Shown here: positions 33,344 through 42,216 of the stretch, piece after piece
Layout: the number at the start of each line of letters is the position of its first letter
Position numbering within the stretch: the first letter of the stretch is position 1
Assembly (NCBI RefSeq): GCF_016428755.1
Contig: NZ_JAELTI010000033.1
Span: 1 to 48,566, forward strand
Length of the DNA stretch: 48,566 nucleotides
Source: Allobosea sp. ASV33
GTDB lineage: Bacteria; Pseudomonadota; Alphaproteobacteria; Rhizobiales; Beijerinckiaceae
Direction of reading: 5' to 3'
The notes under the pieces: generated by a model
The model's database searches: none
The model's input: only the letters and a program-made list of their open reading frames with translations
Told to the model about the DNA's origin: nothing
Translations under genes and position numbers: made by a program

Positions 33344-34441
33344 TCAGAGGCTCGCGACCACCCTGATCTGCTTCACCTCGCCGCGCAGGAAGGCCTGCAG
33401 GAAGCGGTCGTAATCCTTGAACGAGATGCAGCCGTTCGAGTCGCCGCGCGGCCCGAGCAGATAGGTGTGGGCGAGCAGGCCGGCGCGGCCATGGATCGCG
33501 CCGCTGCCGCCGACCGGGTTCAGCCGGATGGCACGCACACCGTGGAACAGGGCTTCGCGCTCGGTCAGCGTGTAGGTGTGCGGCGGGGTGACGCCCTTCA
33601 TCCGGACATGAGCGTAGCGGACATCGTCCATCATCTCGCCAAGGCCGGAATGGGCCTCCAGGCGCTCGCCATTCGGCATGTAGACCATCTTGGCGGCGAT
33701 ATCGTAGATCGCGGTGCCGGCCTCGGCGGTGCGCGTCGGCGTGCCGACTGAGGGGCTGAGGCGCGTGATGCGGCCGCGGTCGACGATATCATCCTGCGGC
33801 GCGGCATAGGCGAGCGCGGTTCCGGCCGGCTCGGCCTGCTTCTGCACGCCGAACAGCTTCTCGAAGAAGTTGCGGTTGTCCTCAGGCGTCGGCACGGCCG
33901 CGGCGGTGCGGTTGCGGCGCGACGTGCCGGGCTGGGCGACGCGCGGCTGAAGCTGCTGCGGCTGGATTTGCTGAGGCTCGGCCTTCGGCAGCAGATCGAG
34001 CGGGCGCGGCACCGGCATGGGTGCGGCCTTCTCCGCCAGCGTGACCGGGGGCTGTGGCGGCAAGGGCAAGGCGGGTTCGGCGGCAGCGACAGCGGCGAGC
34101 GTGGATGACGGCGGCTGCGCGGCTGGCTGGAAGGCGGAACGCACCGGAGCGCCCGGCACGAAGGAGGCCCCCTTGGCGCCCGACAGAGCCGGATCGAGCA
34201 GGCCGCTATAGGCCGGGGCCGGCTGCTGCCCGAGGCGGGCGTTCGGTGCCTTCCGGGCCGTTGCAGAGAGCGTATCGGCGGCATCTGGAGCAGGCGTGCC
34301 CTGCCCCAGCATCCAGAAGCCGGACATCGCGCCGCCACTCAGGGCGAGCGCGACGAGGAGGCCTTTCAGCAGGGGCCGGCGGCGGCGGCGAGGCCGCACA
34401 TAAGGCGCGCCACCTTCCCGGACATAGGTCGCATAGGTCAT
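33344..34441 (-). CDS. DUF2778 protein: membrane-anchored L,D-transpeptidase-like domain
   Basis: A 365-residue protein. The start at 34441 is chosen because the coding style begins there (MTYATYVREGGAPYVRPRRR); an upstream ATG is possible. After an Arg-rich N-terminus comes a membrane helix (LLKGLLVALALSGGAMSGFW), a long Pro/Ala/Gln-rich periplasmic linker (about residues 55-235), and the C-terminal DUF2778 domain. There: IYDIAAKMVYMPNGERLEAH, GLGEMMDDVRYAHVRMKGVT, LFHGVRAIRLNPVG, IHGRAGLLAHTYLLG and GDSNGCISFKDYDRFLQAF with catalytic-type Cys338. The domain resembles YkuD L,D-transpeptidases that crosslink peptidoglycan. Role inferred, not shown. Confidence 0.88.
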   Translation of the reverse strand: MTYATYVREGGAPYVRPRRRRRPLLKGLLVALALSGGAMSGFWMLGQGTPAPDAADTLSATARKAPNARLGQQPAPAYSGLLDPALSGAKGASFVPGAPVRSAFQPAAQPPSSTLAAVAAAEPALPLPPQPPVTLAEKAAPMPVPRPLDLLPKAEPQQIQPQQLQPRVAQPGTSRRNRTAAAVPTPEDNRNFFEKLFGVQKQAEPAGTALAYAAPQDDIVDRGRITRLSPSVGTPTRTAEAGTAIYDIAAKMVYMPNGERLEAHSGLGEMMDDVRYAHVRMKGVTPPHTYTLTEREALFHGVRAIRLNPVGGSGAIHGRAGLLAHTYLLGPRGDSNGCISFKDYDRFLQAFLRGEVKQIRVVASL

Positions 34442-34818
34442 CCGCCGCACTCTCGATACGCTTACGCCACGCCCGGCGGCCGCAGGCACAGCGTCGCGGC
34501 CCGCGCCTCGACCAAGGGAGGCGCGATACACGTCGCGATGTCACAGAGCATGCCGGGAGAACCCAAACTTCGTTCCGTATCGATAAGGCGCTGCCTTGGT
34601 TAATCGCCGGTGAACCGCATCGATAAATTTTCGCCTTTCGCGCATGGCGGAACAGGCTTCGGCGCGGGGATGCATGACCATCGAAAGACGGCGCGATCGA
34701 GTCCGGACGATGAAGGAAGAAAGACGAGGATTTTTCGCGGACTGCCCCGATTGGCCCATCTTTTCCGGCAAAGCTGCGATCTCAGCCCATTTTTCCCAAA
34801 CCGACCTTCGAATCGGAT
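34442..34818. other. Gene-free divergent region between the DUF2778 and MFS genes
   Basis: About 375 bases that must carry two divergent promoters. I see no open frame with a credible ribosome-binding site, no strong hairpin and no palindrome longer than the short CGGTGAACCG at about 34606. The part from 34560 on is richer in A+T, as expected for control sequence, but I could not assign -35/-10 boxes. Confidence 0.4.
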
Positions 34819-36165
34819 ATGTCGCAAGCATCGCAACCGCATGAGTTGCAGCCGCCGGAATCGCAGGGTTCCAGCGCGCCTGCGCCGGAGGCCGGGACCG
34901 CAGTGAGCCAGCCAGCCGAGCCGAAGACGAGCTCCGTCGCCGCCTTGGGCGCAATCGTCAGCGGTGCGCTGATCCTGCAGATCGCCGCGACCATCGTGAA
35001 CACGGCCGTGCCGCTGAAGATGGCGCTGGAGCAGAAGGCGCCGCTGCTGATCGGCCTCGTCGGCTCGGCCTATTCCGTCGGTTTCCTCGCCGGCTGCTTC
35101 GTCATCCCCGCCTTCATCCGCCGCGTCGGGCATATCCGCGCCTTTGCCGTCTTCGCGGCGCTTCAAGCGGTGCTGACACTGAGCTTCGCGGCGACGCCGC
35201 TCGACCTCTGGGGCATTTCGCGGCTGGGCATGGGCTTCGCCGGCGCCGGCCACGCGATCTGCATCGAGAGCTGGATCAGCGGGCAGGCCTCGGCCGGGCA
35301 GCGCGGCCGCGTCTTCGGCCTCTACCAGATCCTCAACCGCCTCGCCCTGATCGGCTCGCAGATCGGCGTCGGCTATGTCTCGATGCAGTCGAACGACATC
35401 TTCCTGCTGGCCAGCGCCGCCTTCTCGATCGCGCTGATCCCGGTCGGCATGACGAAGGCCAGGGGCCCGGAATCGGGCGCCGTGATCTCGGTCAGGCTCA
35501 ACACGATCTGGCAATATGCGCCGGCGGCCGTCATCGGCTGCCTCTATGTCGGGCTGATGGGCGGGGCGCTCACCAATGTCGCGCCGGCCTATGGCATCCT
35601 GATCGGGCTCACCCAGAAATGGGCGATCCTGCTCACCGCCGGCATCCAGATCGGCGCACTCGTCCTGCAATGGCCGCTCGGGCTGCTGGCCGACCGGGTC
35701 GAGAGCCGCAAGATCATGCTGAGCGCCACCACCTCGGTCGTGCTGTGCACGCTCGCGCTGGGCGCCGTGTTCTGGTTTTCCCTGCCGCATAGCCGGCTCT
35801 GGCAGTTCGGACTGTTCGCGCTGATCGGCGCGGGCTCGATGCCGATCTACACGGTCGCGGTCGCCCATGCCTATTTCCGGCTGGGCCGCGAGCGCGCGCT
35901 GGGCCTGTCCGCGCAACTGCTCTTTCTTTGGGCGACCGGCTCCGCGATCGGCCCGCTGGTTTCGACCGCCTTCATGCAGGTCATGGGGCCGCAGGGCCTG
36001 CTGGTCTATCTCGGCACGCTGTCGCTCGCGACGGGCATCTACCTCGCCTTCCGCCTGCGGGTTAAGCCGCCGGAGGCGAACCCCTTCGCCGAGCGCAAGC
36101 CGACCGCCCCGACCATTCCCGACGTTTCGCCCGCGGGACGCAGGAGCGATGCCGAAGGGAAGTAG
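34819..36165 (+). CDS. MFS transporter (YcaD-like)
   Basis: A 448-residue inner-membrane protein. The first 40 residues are a Pro/Ser/Glu-rich cytoplasmic tail, followed by twelve helices. The helix 2-3 region is GLVGSAYSVGFLAGCFVIPA with the basic loop FIRRVGHIRAFAVF, and helices 4-5 contain RLGMGFAGAGHAICIESWIS. The loop after helix 8 is GLLADRVESRKIMLSAT, an MFS signature A. The protein resembles YcaD/COG0477 transporters, substrate unknown. It is a single gene with no catabolic neighbour on its strand. Confidence 0.9.
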   Translation: MSQASQPHELQPPESQGSSAPAPEAGTAVSQPAEPKTSSVAALGAIVSGALILQIAATIVNTAVPLKMALEQKAPLLIGLVGSAYSVGFLAGCFVIPAFIRRVGHIRAFAVFAALQAVLTLSFAATPLDLWGISRLGMGFAGAGHAICIESWISGQASAGQRGRVFGLYQILNRLALIGSQIGVGYVSMQSNDIFLLASAAFSIALIPVGMTKARGPESGAVISVRLNTIWQYAPAAVIGCLYVGLMGGALTNVAPAYGILIGLTQKWAILLTAGIQIGALVLQWPLGLLADRVESRKIMLSATTSVVLCTLALGAVFWFSLPHSRLWQFGLFALIGAGSMPIYTVAVAHAYFRLGRERALGLSAQLLFLWATGSAIGPLVSTAFMQVMGPQGLLVYLGTLSLATGIYLAFRLRVKPPEANPFAERKPTAPTIPDVSPAGRRSDAEGK

Positions 36166-36181
36166 CTCGGCGAGTTTCACC

Positions 36182-36223
36182 CCGTCATTCCGCGCTTGCC
36201 CCTGCGGGAGCGCGAAATGACGG
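36182..36223. repeat. Dispersed palindromic repeat, copy 8 (short)
   Basis: Arms CCGTCATTCCGCGC (36182-36195) and GCGCGAAATGACGG (36210-36223) with one mismatched position and a 14-base loop. It sits at the convergent junction between the MFS gene and the fused monooxygenase gene. Confidence 0.85.
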
Positions 36224-36250
36224 AAGCGGTTCAGGCGAGCACGACCGATC

Positions 36251-38575
36251 TCAATGCGCCACGGCGTGGCGGCTGGGCTTGGCCTTGAGTTTCAGCTCTT
36301 CCAGATCCTGGCGCTCGCGCGGGGTGTTGCGCATGAGCTGGTCCTTGCCCGGCGCATATTGCACCGGCTGGGCGGTATCGACGCCGTACCAGGCGGCAGC
36401 ACGCAGCACGAAGCACGGATCGGCCAGATGCGGCCGCCCGAGCGCGACCAGATCGGCGCGGCCGGCAGCGACGATCGTGTTGACCTGATCGGCCGTGGTG
36501 ATGTTGCCGACGCACATGGTCGCGACCTGCGCCTCGTTGCGGATGCGGTCCGAGAACGGCGTCTGGAACATGCGGCCGTACATGGGGCGCGATTCCCGGG
36601 CGGTCTGGCCGGTCGAGACGTCGACGAGGTCGCAGCCCTCGGTGGCGAAAGCTGCGGCGATGGCGACGGAATCGGCGGCGGAGAGGCCGCCTTCGGCCCA
36701 GTCGGTGGCGGAGATGCGCACCGACATCGGCTTCTCCCGCGGCCAGGCCTCACGCAGCGCCCGGAACACTTCGAGCGGATAGCGCAGGCGGTTCTCGACC
36801 GAGCCGCCATAATCATCCACGCGCTTGTTGGTCAGCGGCGAGAGGAAGCTCGCGAGCAGATAGCCATGGGCGCAGTGCAACTCCAGCATGTCGAAACCGG
36901 CGCGCATCCCCCGTTCGGCCGCGGCGACGAACTCGGCCTTGACCCGGTCCATGTCGGCGCGGGTCATCTCGCGCGGCACTTGGCTTTCCGGATAATAGGG
37001 CAGCGGCGAGGCCGAGATGATCGGCCAGGCGCCTTCCGGCAGCGGGCGGTCCATGCCCTCCCACATCAGCTTGGTCGCGCCCTTGCGGCCGGCATGGCCG
37101 AGCTGGAGGCAGATCTTCGCGGCGGAGTTCGCATGGACGAAATCGACGATCCGCTTCCAGGCGGCTTCCTGCTCGTCGTTCCACAGGCCGGTGCAGCCGG
37201 GGGTGATCCGGGCATCGGGCGCGATGCAGGTCATCTCGGTGAAGATGAGGCCCGGACCACCGATGGCGCGCGAGCCGTAATGCATCAGGTGCCAGTCGCC
37301 CGGCAGGCCATTCTCGGCGGAATACTGGCACATCGGCGAGAGCGTCATGCGGTTCTCGACCCGCATCTCGCGCAGCTTGAAGGGCTGGAAGGCCGGCGGC
37401 ACCGGCGAGCCGTCCTTGCGGCGCTTGGCGAGATCTCCGAGGCCATCGGCGACGAGCTTGTCGACGGCCGTGACCATCTCCGGCGCGCGCAGGGCCAGAT
37501 TATCGTAGGTGATCGCCTTGGAGCGGGTCATCAGGCCGAAGGCGAAGCGCAGCGGCTCGAAATCCCAGAAGCGCTTCAATTCCTCGAACCAGACCAGCGA
37601 GACATCGGCCGCGTGCTGGGTCTTCTCGACCTCCTCGCGGCGCTGCGTCTCGAACAGCTTCAGGCCAGCCGCGACATCGAGCTTCGCCTGCCCCATCGCC
37701 CTGTGCAGGGCGATGGCATCCTCCATCGCGAGCTTGGTGCCGGAGCCGATCGAGAAATGCGCCGTCGCCTTGGCGTCGCCGATCAGCACGACATTCTCGA
37801 CCACCCAGTTGCGGCAGCGGATCATCGGGAAATTGCGCCAGAGCGAGCGGTTGGTGATGAGCTTGTGGCCTTCGAGCTCCTCGGCGAAGACGCCTTCGAG
37901 GAAGGCGGCGGACTGCGCCTCGTCCAGGGCACTCAAGCCCGCCTTCGCGAAGGTCTCGGGATCGGTCTCGAGCACCCAGGTCGAGCGCCCGGCCTCGTAC
38001 TGGTAGCAATGGGCGATGAAGAGCCCGTGCTCGGTCTCCTTGAAGAAGAAGGTGAAGGCGTCGAAGGGACGGGTCGAGCCCATCCAGGTGAACTTGTTAG
38101 GCCTGAGGTCGGTCTGCGGCTGGAAGCGGTCACGCCAGTTCTCGCGCAGGCGGCTGTTGACGCCGTCGGCGGCGACGACGAGGTCGTAGTCGCGCTTCAA
38201 CGTCTCGACATCGGCGATATCGTCGCCGAAATGCAGGTTGACGCCGAGCTCGCGCGCCCTCGCCTGCACCAGCATCAGCAGCGAGCGGCGCGAGCAGCCG
38301 CAGAAGCCATTGCCGGGCACGCGATAGCTGTCGCCCTTGAAGCGGATCTCGATATCATCCCAATAGGCGAAGTTGTCGCGGATCGCGGCGTAGCTCTTGG
38401 CGTCCGCCGCCTTGAACGTGTCGAGCGTCTGGTCGGAGAAGACGACGCCGAAGCCGAAGGTGTCGTCGGCCTGGTTGCGCTCGAAGATATCGACCGTGAT
38501 CTCCGGCCAGTCCCGCTTCATCAGCAATGCGAAATAGAGCCCCGCCGGCCCTCCGCCCACGACCGCGATACGCAT
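36251..38575 (-). CDS. Bifunctional flavin monooxygenase / old-yellow-enzyme reductase acting on an aromatic acyl-CoA (2-aminobenzoyl-CoA monooxygenase/reductase type)
   Basis: A 774-residue fusion. GGAGG precedes the ATG at 38575; an ATG four codons earlier overlaps that site. Residues 1-370 are a PHBH-type FAD monooxygenase: [57 protein letters not shown] and [20 protein letters not shown]. Residues about 395-760 are an old-yellow-enzyme barrel: [65 protein letters not shown] and [13 protein letters not shown]. This combination is known from 2-aminobenzoyl-CoA monooxygenase/reductase and from salicylyl-CoA 5-hydroxylase homologues. The ligase and Rid-type genes opposite favour 2-aminobenzoyl-CoA. 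It lies divergent to the rest of the island. Confidence 0.93.
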   Translation of the reverse strand: MRIAVVGGGPAGLYFALLMKRDWPEITVDIFERNQADDTFGFGVVFSDQTLDTFKAADAKSYAAIRDNFAYWDDIEIRFKGDSYRVPGNGFCGCSRRSLLMLVQARARELGVNLHFGDDIADVETLKRDYDLVVAADGVNSRLRENWRDRFQPQTDLRPNKFTWMGSTRPFDAFTFFFKETEHGLFIAHCYQYEAGRSTWVLETDPETFAKAGLSALDEAQSAAFLEGVFAEELEGHKLITNRSLWRNFPMIRCRNWVVENVVLIGDAKATAHFSIGSGTKLAMEDAIALHRAMGQAKLDVAAGLKLFETQRREEVEKTQHAADVSLVWFEELKRFWDFEPLRFAFGLMTRSKAITYDNLALRAPEMVTAVDKLVADGLGDLAKRRKDGSPVPPAFQPFKLREMRVENRMTLSPMCQYSAENGLPGDWHLMHYGSRAIGGPGLIFTEMTCIAPDARITPGCTGLWNDEQEAAWKRIVDFVHANSAAKICLQLGHAGRKGATKLMWEGMDRPLPEGAWPIISASPLPYYPESQVPREMTRADMDRVKAEFVAAAERGMRAGFDMLELHCAHGYLLASFLSPLTNKRVDDYGGSVENRLRYPLEVFRALREAWPREKPMSVRISATDWAEGGLSAADSVAIAAAFATEGCDLVDVSTGQTARESRPMYGRMFQTPFSDRIRNEAQVATMCVGNITTADQVNTIVAAGRADLVALGRPHLADPCFVLRAAAWYGVDTAQPVQYAPGKDQLMRNTPRERQDLEELKLKAKPSRHAVAH

Positions 38576-38610
38576 CGACGCCTCCATCAGGGAGCCGGCC
38601 GACCCGGCTT

Positions 38611-38634
38611 GAGAAATTATTTTAAGCCTAAAAT
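38611..38634 (-). promoter_or_regulatory. Operator-like site A, near the monooxygenase gene
   Basis: Contains the perfect palindrome ATTTTA-AGCC-TAAAAT (38619-38634). Read on the minus strand, the block TTTTAGGCTTAAAATAATTTC aligns with site B (38771-38794) over most positions. It sits about 40-60 bases upstream of the monooxygenase start. The MarR-type regulator encoded in the island is the obvious candidate to bind it. Confidence 0.55.
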
Positions 38635-38770
38635 GTTTTTGAGCTCAAGAGGCTTTTGCGGTGATCGGGCGAGACGCGCGGCGACCCGGCACGGCGAAAC
38701 ACCGCACTGACAGGGCTTTGCGCCGCAAAATGGCCCTCCCTCCGTGCCACCATCAGGCCGCTTGCAAATT

Positions 38771-38794
38771 CCTTCAGACTTAAAATATATTCGC
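38771..38794 (+). promoter_or_regulatory. Operator-like site B, ahead of the SDR-MarR-catabolic operon
   Basis: CCTTCAGACTTAAAATATATTCGC on the plus strand shares with the reversed site A the pattern TT-AG-CTTAAAATA with matching TTC at the right. It ends 19 bases before the SDR start, overlapping the expected promoter or transcription start. The two sites point in opposite directions, each toward its own gene. Confidence 0.5.
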
Positions 38795-38813
38795 AGCTGG
38801 AGGTCGAACGACC

Positions 38814-39569
38814 ATGACACTGCAGGGACGGCGTGCATTGGTAACGGGTGGCGGACGCGGCATCGGCCGGGCCATCGCCGCCACGCTGACGGCGGCCGGC
38901 GCGCGGGTCAGCATCCTCGGGCGCGACGAAGCGACCCTGCGAGAGGCCGTCGCCAACGGCGTCGCCACCGATTTCGCGGCTTGCGACGTGCGTGACGAAG
39001 CCTCGGTCTCCGCCGTGCTCGACCGGCTCTCCCGCCAGAATGCCTTCGACATCGCCGTTGCCAATGCCGGCGCGGTCGAGACCGACCCGTTCATGCGCAG
39101 CGACAGCGAGCGCTTCCGCCGCATGCTCGACATCAACCTGATCGGCACGGTGAACCTGTTCCACGCAACGCTGCCGGCCATGCTGGAAAAGCGCCATGGC
39201 CGGCTGATCGCGATCGCCTCCACCGCGGGGCATCGCGGCTACCCTTATGTCAGCGCCTATGTGGCGGCGAAGCATGCCGTGGTCGGGCTGGTGAAGTCGC
39301 TGGCGCTGGAAACGGCGCGTTCCGGCGTCACCGTCAATGCGGTCTGCCCGGGCTATGCCGATACCGACATGGCGACCGCCAGCATCGACACTGTCGCGGC
39401 CAAGACCGGCAAGAGCCGCGAGGATGCGCTGGCGGCGATGATCAAGGACAATCCGCAGGGCCGTTTGATCGCGCCGGAAGAGGTCGCGGCAGCCGTGCTC
39501 TATCTTTGCGGGCCGGGCAGCGATGCCGTCACCGGGCAGTCGCTGCTCGTCAATGGCGGGGAGTTCTGA
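38814..39569 (+). CDS. Short-chain dehydrogenase/reductase of the aromatic CoA island
   Basis: A 251-residue NAD(P)-dependent SDR. Cofactor motif TGGGRGIG (residues 11-18), NAG motif (VANAGAVE), catalytic Ser136, Tyr149 and Lys153 (YVSAYVAAKHAVVGL), and the C-terminal PEEVAAAVLYLCGPGSDAVT. GGAGG lies ten bases upstream of the start. In this setting it most likely oxidises a 3-hydroxyacyl-CoA or reduces a ring ketone of the CoA-bound intermediate; the substrate is inferred only. First gene of the rightward unit; the MarR gene follows after one base. Confidence 0.92.
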   Translation: MTLQGRRALVTGGGRGIGRAIAATLTAAGARVSILGRDEATLREAVANGVATDFAACDVRDEASVSAVLDRLSRQNAFDIAVANAGAVETDPFMRSDSERFRRMLDINLIGTVNLFHATLPAMLEKRHGRLIAIASTAGHRGYPYVSAYVAAKHAVVGLVKSLALETARSGVTVNAVCPGYADTDMATASIDTVAAKTGKSREDALAAMIKDNPQGRLIAPEEVAAAVLYLCGPGSDAVTGQSLLVNGGEF

Positions 39570-39570
39570 G

Positions 39571-40107
39571 ATGGAGACGCCCTCCTCTTCCCTAATCCTC
39601 GACCGCGAGACCAAGGCGAGCGAGCGCCCCGGCGACCACAAGGACGAGCTGCGCCTTTGGCTCAGGCTGCTGACCTGCTCGACCCTGATCGAGACCGAGA
39701 TCCGCAACCGCCTGCGCGAGGAATTCAAGACCACGCTGCCGCGTTTCGACCTGATGGCGCAGCTCGACAAAACTGCGGTCGGCATGACGGTCGGCGAGGT
39801 CTCGCAACGCCTGATGGTCTCGAACGGCAATGTCACCGCCGTCGTCGCAGGCCTCGTGACGGACGGGCTCGTCGACAAGCGCTCCGCCCCGCAGGACCGG
39901 CGGGTACAGATCCTGACCCTGACGGCACAGGGCCGCAAGGTCTTCCGCGCCATGGCCGAGCGCCATGAGGACTGGATCGCCGAATTGTTCGCTGGGCTCG
40001 AGCAGACCGATCGCGGGCAGTTGTTCCGGCTGCTCGGACAAACCAAGACCTCGCTGCATCGCGCCATCGCGGGGCGGGCCGAAGACGCCGCCAAGGGAGA
40101 TGCCTGA
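39571..40107 (+). CDS. MarR family transcriptional regulator
   Basis: A 178-residue winged-helix regulator. The DNA-binding part is [20 protein letters not shown], then [20 protein letters not shown] with the wing [14 protein letters not shown]. Flanking helices ([20 protein letters not shown] and [20 protein letters not shown]) form the dimer. The N-terminal 24 residues are extra and polar. MarR proteins in aromatic catabolic clusters commonly repress until a CoA thioester of the substrate binds; this one probably binds the paired sites at 38611 and 38771. Its stop overlaps the next start (TGATG). Confidence 0.93.
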   Translation: METPSSSLILDRETKASERPGDHKDELRLWLRLLTCSTLIETEIRNRLREEFKTTLPRFDLMAQLDKTAVGMTVGEVSQRLMVSNGNVTAVVAGLVTDGLVDKRSAPQDRRVQILTLTAQGRKVFRAMAERHEDWIAELFAGLEQTDRGQLFRLLGQTKTSLHRAIAGRAEDAAKGDA

Positions 40108-40943
40108 TGGCAGAGATCGCCAATGCCACGACCCTGCCGCTGGCGGGTTTCACGCCGGAGCATTTCAGTCTCTCGGTCTCCGGCAAGGTCGCCACGGTGA
40201 CGCTGAACCGGCCTGAGAAAAAGAATCCGCTGACCTTCGCAAGCTACCGCGAACTCACGGATTTCTTCCTCGCCGCGCAGAAGGAAGAGGCGGTCAAGGC
40301 GATCGTCGTCACCGGCGCCGGCGGCAATTTCTCCTCGGGCGGCGACGTCTTCGAGATCATCGGGCCGCTGGTCGCGATGGAGACCAAGGACCTGCTGAAA
40401 TTCACCCGGATGACCGGCGAGCTGGTCAAGGCGATGCGGGCCTGCCCGCAGCCGATCGTCGCCGCGATCGACGGCGTCTGCGCCGGCGCCGGCGCGATCG
40501 TCGCGATGTCCTCCGACCTGCGGCTCGGCACGGCCGGAGCCAAGATCGCCTTCCTGTTCAACCGCGTCGGCTTGGCCGGCTGCGACATGGGCGCCTGCGC
40601 GATGCTGCCGCGCATCATCGGCCAGGGCCGCGCCGCCGAGCTGCTCTATACCGGCCGCGTGCTCAAAGGTGAGGAGGCCGAGCGCTGGGGTTTCCTCAAC
40701 CGGCTCTGCGCCTCCGAGGCCGTGCTGCCGGAAGCGCAAGCCCTTGCAGCCGAATTGGCTGACGGGCCGACCTTCGCCAACGCCATGACCAAGCGCATGC
40801 TCGAAATGGAATGGGCGATGTCGGTCGAGAGCGCGATCGAGGCCGAGGCCGTGGCGCAGGCGCTGTGCATGCAGACCGAGGACTTCTCCCGCGCCTATCA
40901 CGCCTTCGCCAACAAGCAGAAGCCGGTCTTCGAGGGCAACTGA
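40107..40943 (+). CDS. Enoyl-CoA hydratase/isomerase family protein with non-canonical active site
   Basis: A 278-residue crotonase-fold protein. The oxyanion-hole regions are present ([17 protein letters not shown] and [18 protein letters not shown]). The two hydratase glutamates are not: the position six before Asp137 is Ile131, and the segment that normally holds the second (FGxPE) reads [20 protein letters not shown] with no acid in place. A simple hydratase is therefore unlikely. Ring hydrolysis or C-C cleavage of a cyclic oxo-acyl-CoA fits the context better, but this is inferred. Translationally coupled to marR; the acyl-CoA dehydrogenase follows after one base. Confidence 0.88.
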   Translation: MAEIANATTLPLAGFTPEHFSLSVSGKVATVTLNRPEKKNPLTFASYRELTDFFLAAQKEEAVKAIVVTGAGGNFSSGGDVFEIIGPLVAMETKDLLKFTRMTGELVKAMRACPQPIVAAIDGVCAGAGAIVAMSSDLRLGTAGAKIAFLFNRVGLAGCDMGACAMLPRIIGQGRAAELLYTGRVLKGEEAERWGFLNRLCASEAVLPEAQALAAELADGPTFANAMTKRMLEMEWAMSVESAIEAEAVAQALCMQTEDFSRAYHAFANKQKPVFEGN

Positions 40944-40944
40944 G

Positions 40945-42153
40945 ATGGGCAGCGCTTCTCCGCTCGGCCTCGACATTCTCGGCGACACGCTGGACTGGCC
41001 GTTCTTTGGGGAACGCCACCGTGCTTTCGCCGCCGAGCTCTCCGGCTGGGCCGATTCCTATCTCGCCGACCTGCCTCACGACGATGTCGACGAGGCCTGC
41101 CGGGCGCGCGTTGCGGCCTTGGGCGCTGCAGGTTTCCTGAAGGCTGCCGTGCCGGCGGCCTATGGCGGGCTCACCGACAAGCTCGACGTACGCACGCTCT
41201 GCCTCGCCCGCGAAATCCTGGCGGCGCATGACGGGCTAGCCGATTTCGCCTTCGCCATGCAGGGGCTGGGCACCGGCTCGATCAGCATCGCCGGCTCGGA
41301 GGCGATGAAGCAGCGCATCCTGCCGGATGTCGCGGCCGGCAAGCGTATCGCCGCCTTCGCGCTGTCCGAGAAGGAAGCGGGCTCCGACGTCGCCGCCATG
41401 GCGGCGACCGCGACGCCGGACGGCAATGCCCATGTCCGCATCGACGGCGAGAAGAGCTGGATCTCGAACGGCGGCATCGCCGACCATTATGTCGTCTTCG
41501 CCCGCACCGGCGAGGCGCCGGGCGCCCGCGGGCTCTCCGCCTTCCTGGTCGAAGCCGATACGCCCGGCCTGACCATCGCCGAGCGCATCGAGGTGATCGC
41601 GCCGCATCCGCTGGCGACGCTGCGCTTCGAGGGCTGCCGCGTGCCGCTGGAAAACCGCATCGGCGGCCCGGGTGACGGCTTCAAGGTCGCGATGGCGACG
41701 CTCGACATCTTCCGCTCGACGGTCGGCGCCGCCGCGCTCGGCTTCGCGCGCCGCGCGCTGCACGAGACGCTGGCCCATGCCAATGGCCGCAAGCTCTTCG
41801 GCGGCACGCTCGGCGATCTCCAGCTTTCGCAGGCGGCGATCGCCGACAGCGCTGCCGAGGTCGATGCCGCCGCCCTCCTCGTCTATCGCGCCGCCTGGAC
41901 CAAGGACCGCGGCGCGGCCCGCGTCACCCGCGAAGCGGCGCTGGCGAAACTCGTCGCGACTGAGAACGCCCAGCGCGTGATCGACCGGGCCGTCCAAATC
42001 CATGGCGGGCTCGGCGTCACCAAGGGCGTCAAGGTGGAGGAATTGTATCGGGAAATCCGGGCGCTGCGCATCTACGAGGGCGCCTCGGAAGTCCAAAAGG
42101 TCGTGATCGCGCGCGACCTGCTCAAGACACATGCCGGAAGAGCAGATCGTTAG
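40945..42153 (+). CDS. Acyl-CoA dehydrogenase family protein
   Basis: A 402-residue FAD enzyme that oxidises an acyl-Co[21 protein letters not shown] and [20 protein letters not shown] are flavin-site motifs. [20 protein letters not shown] and the C-terminal [20 protein letters not shown] contain the expected catalytic glutamate (YEG). Length and domain order are normal. In the island it would oxidise the ring-opened or reduced CoA intermediate. It starts one base after the crotonase gene; a 9-bp hairpin separates it from the ligase. Confidence 0.94.
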   Translation: MGSASPLGLDILGDTLDWPFFGERHRAFAAELSGWADSYLADLPHDDVDEACRARVAALGAAGFLKAAVPAAYGGLTDKLDVRTLCLAREILAAHDGLADFAFAMQGLGTGSISIAGSEAMKQRILPDVAAGKRIAAFALSEKEAGSDVAAMAATATPDGNAHVRIDGEKSWISNGGIADHYVVFARTGEAPGARGLSAFLVEADTPGLTIAERIEVIAPHPLATLRFEGCRVPLENRIGGPGDGFKVAMATLDIFRSTVGAAALGFARRALHETLAHANGRKLFGGTLGDLQLSQAAIADSAAEVDAAALLVYRAAWTKDRGAARVTREAALAKLVATENAQRVIDRAVQIHGGLGVTKGVKVEELYREIRALRIYEGASEVQKVVIARDLLKTHAGRADR

Positions 42154-42165
42154 GGGCGGATTCAA

Positions 42166-42192
42166 CCGATCAGGCCGAGGGGACCTGATCGG
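42166..42192 (+). other. Intercistronic hairpin between the acyl-CoA dehydrogenase and ligase genes
   Basis: Nine-base perfect arms CCGATCAGG and CCTGATCGG around CCGAGGGGA. No T-tract, so a terminator is unlikely. It may modulate message stability or read-through to the ligase, which has its own ribosome-binding site (CAGGGGAACAGC). Confidence 0.45.
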
Positions 42193-42216
42193 ATCCGGCT
42201 CCTGCAGGGGAACAGC

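Noticed and set aside
36254..38710. An 818-codon open frame antisense to the fused monooxygenase
   Set aside because: Shadow frame with composition of random GC-rich sequence and no recognisable domain; the minus-strand protein is a clear two-domain enzyme.
38628..40988. A 786-codon minus-strand frame across the SDR, MarR and crotonase genes
   Set aside because: It runs antisense to three well-formed genes that overlap or abut by one base, and has no motif.
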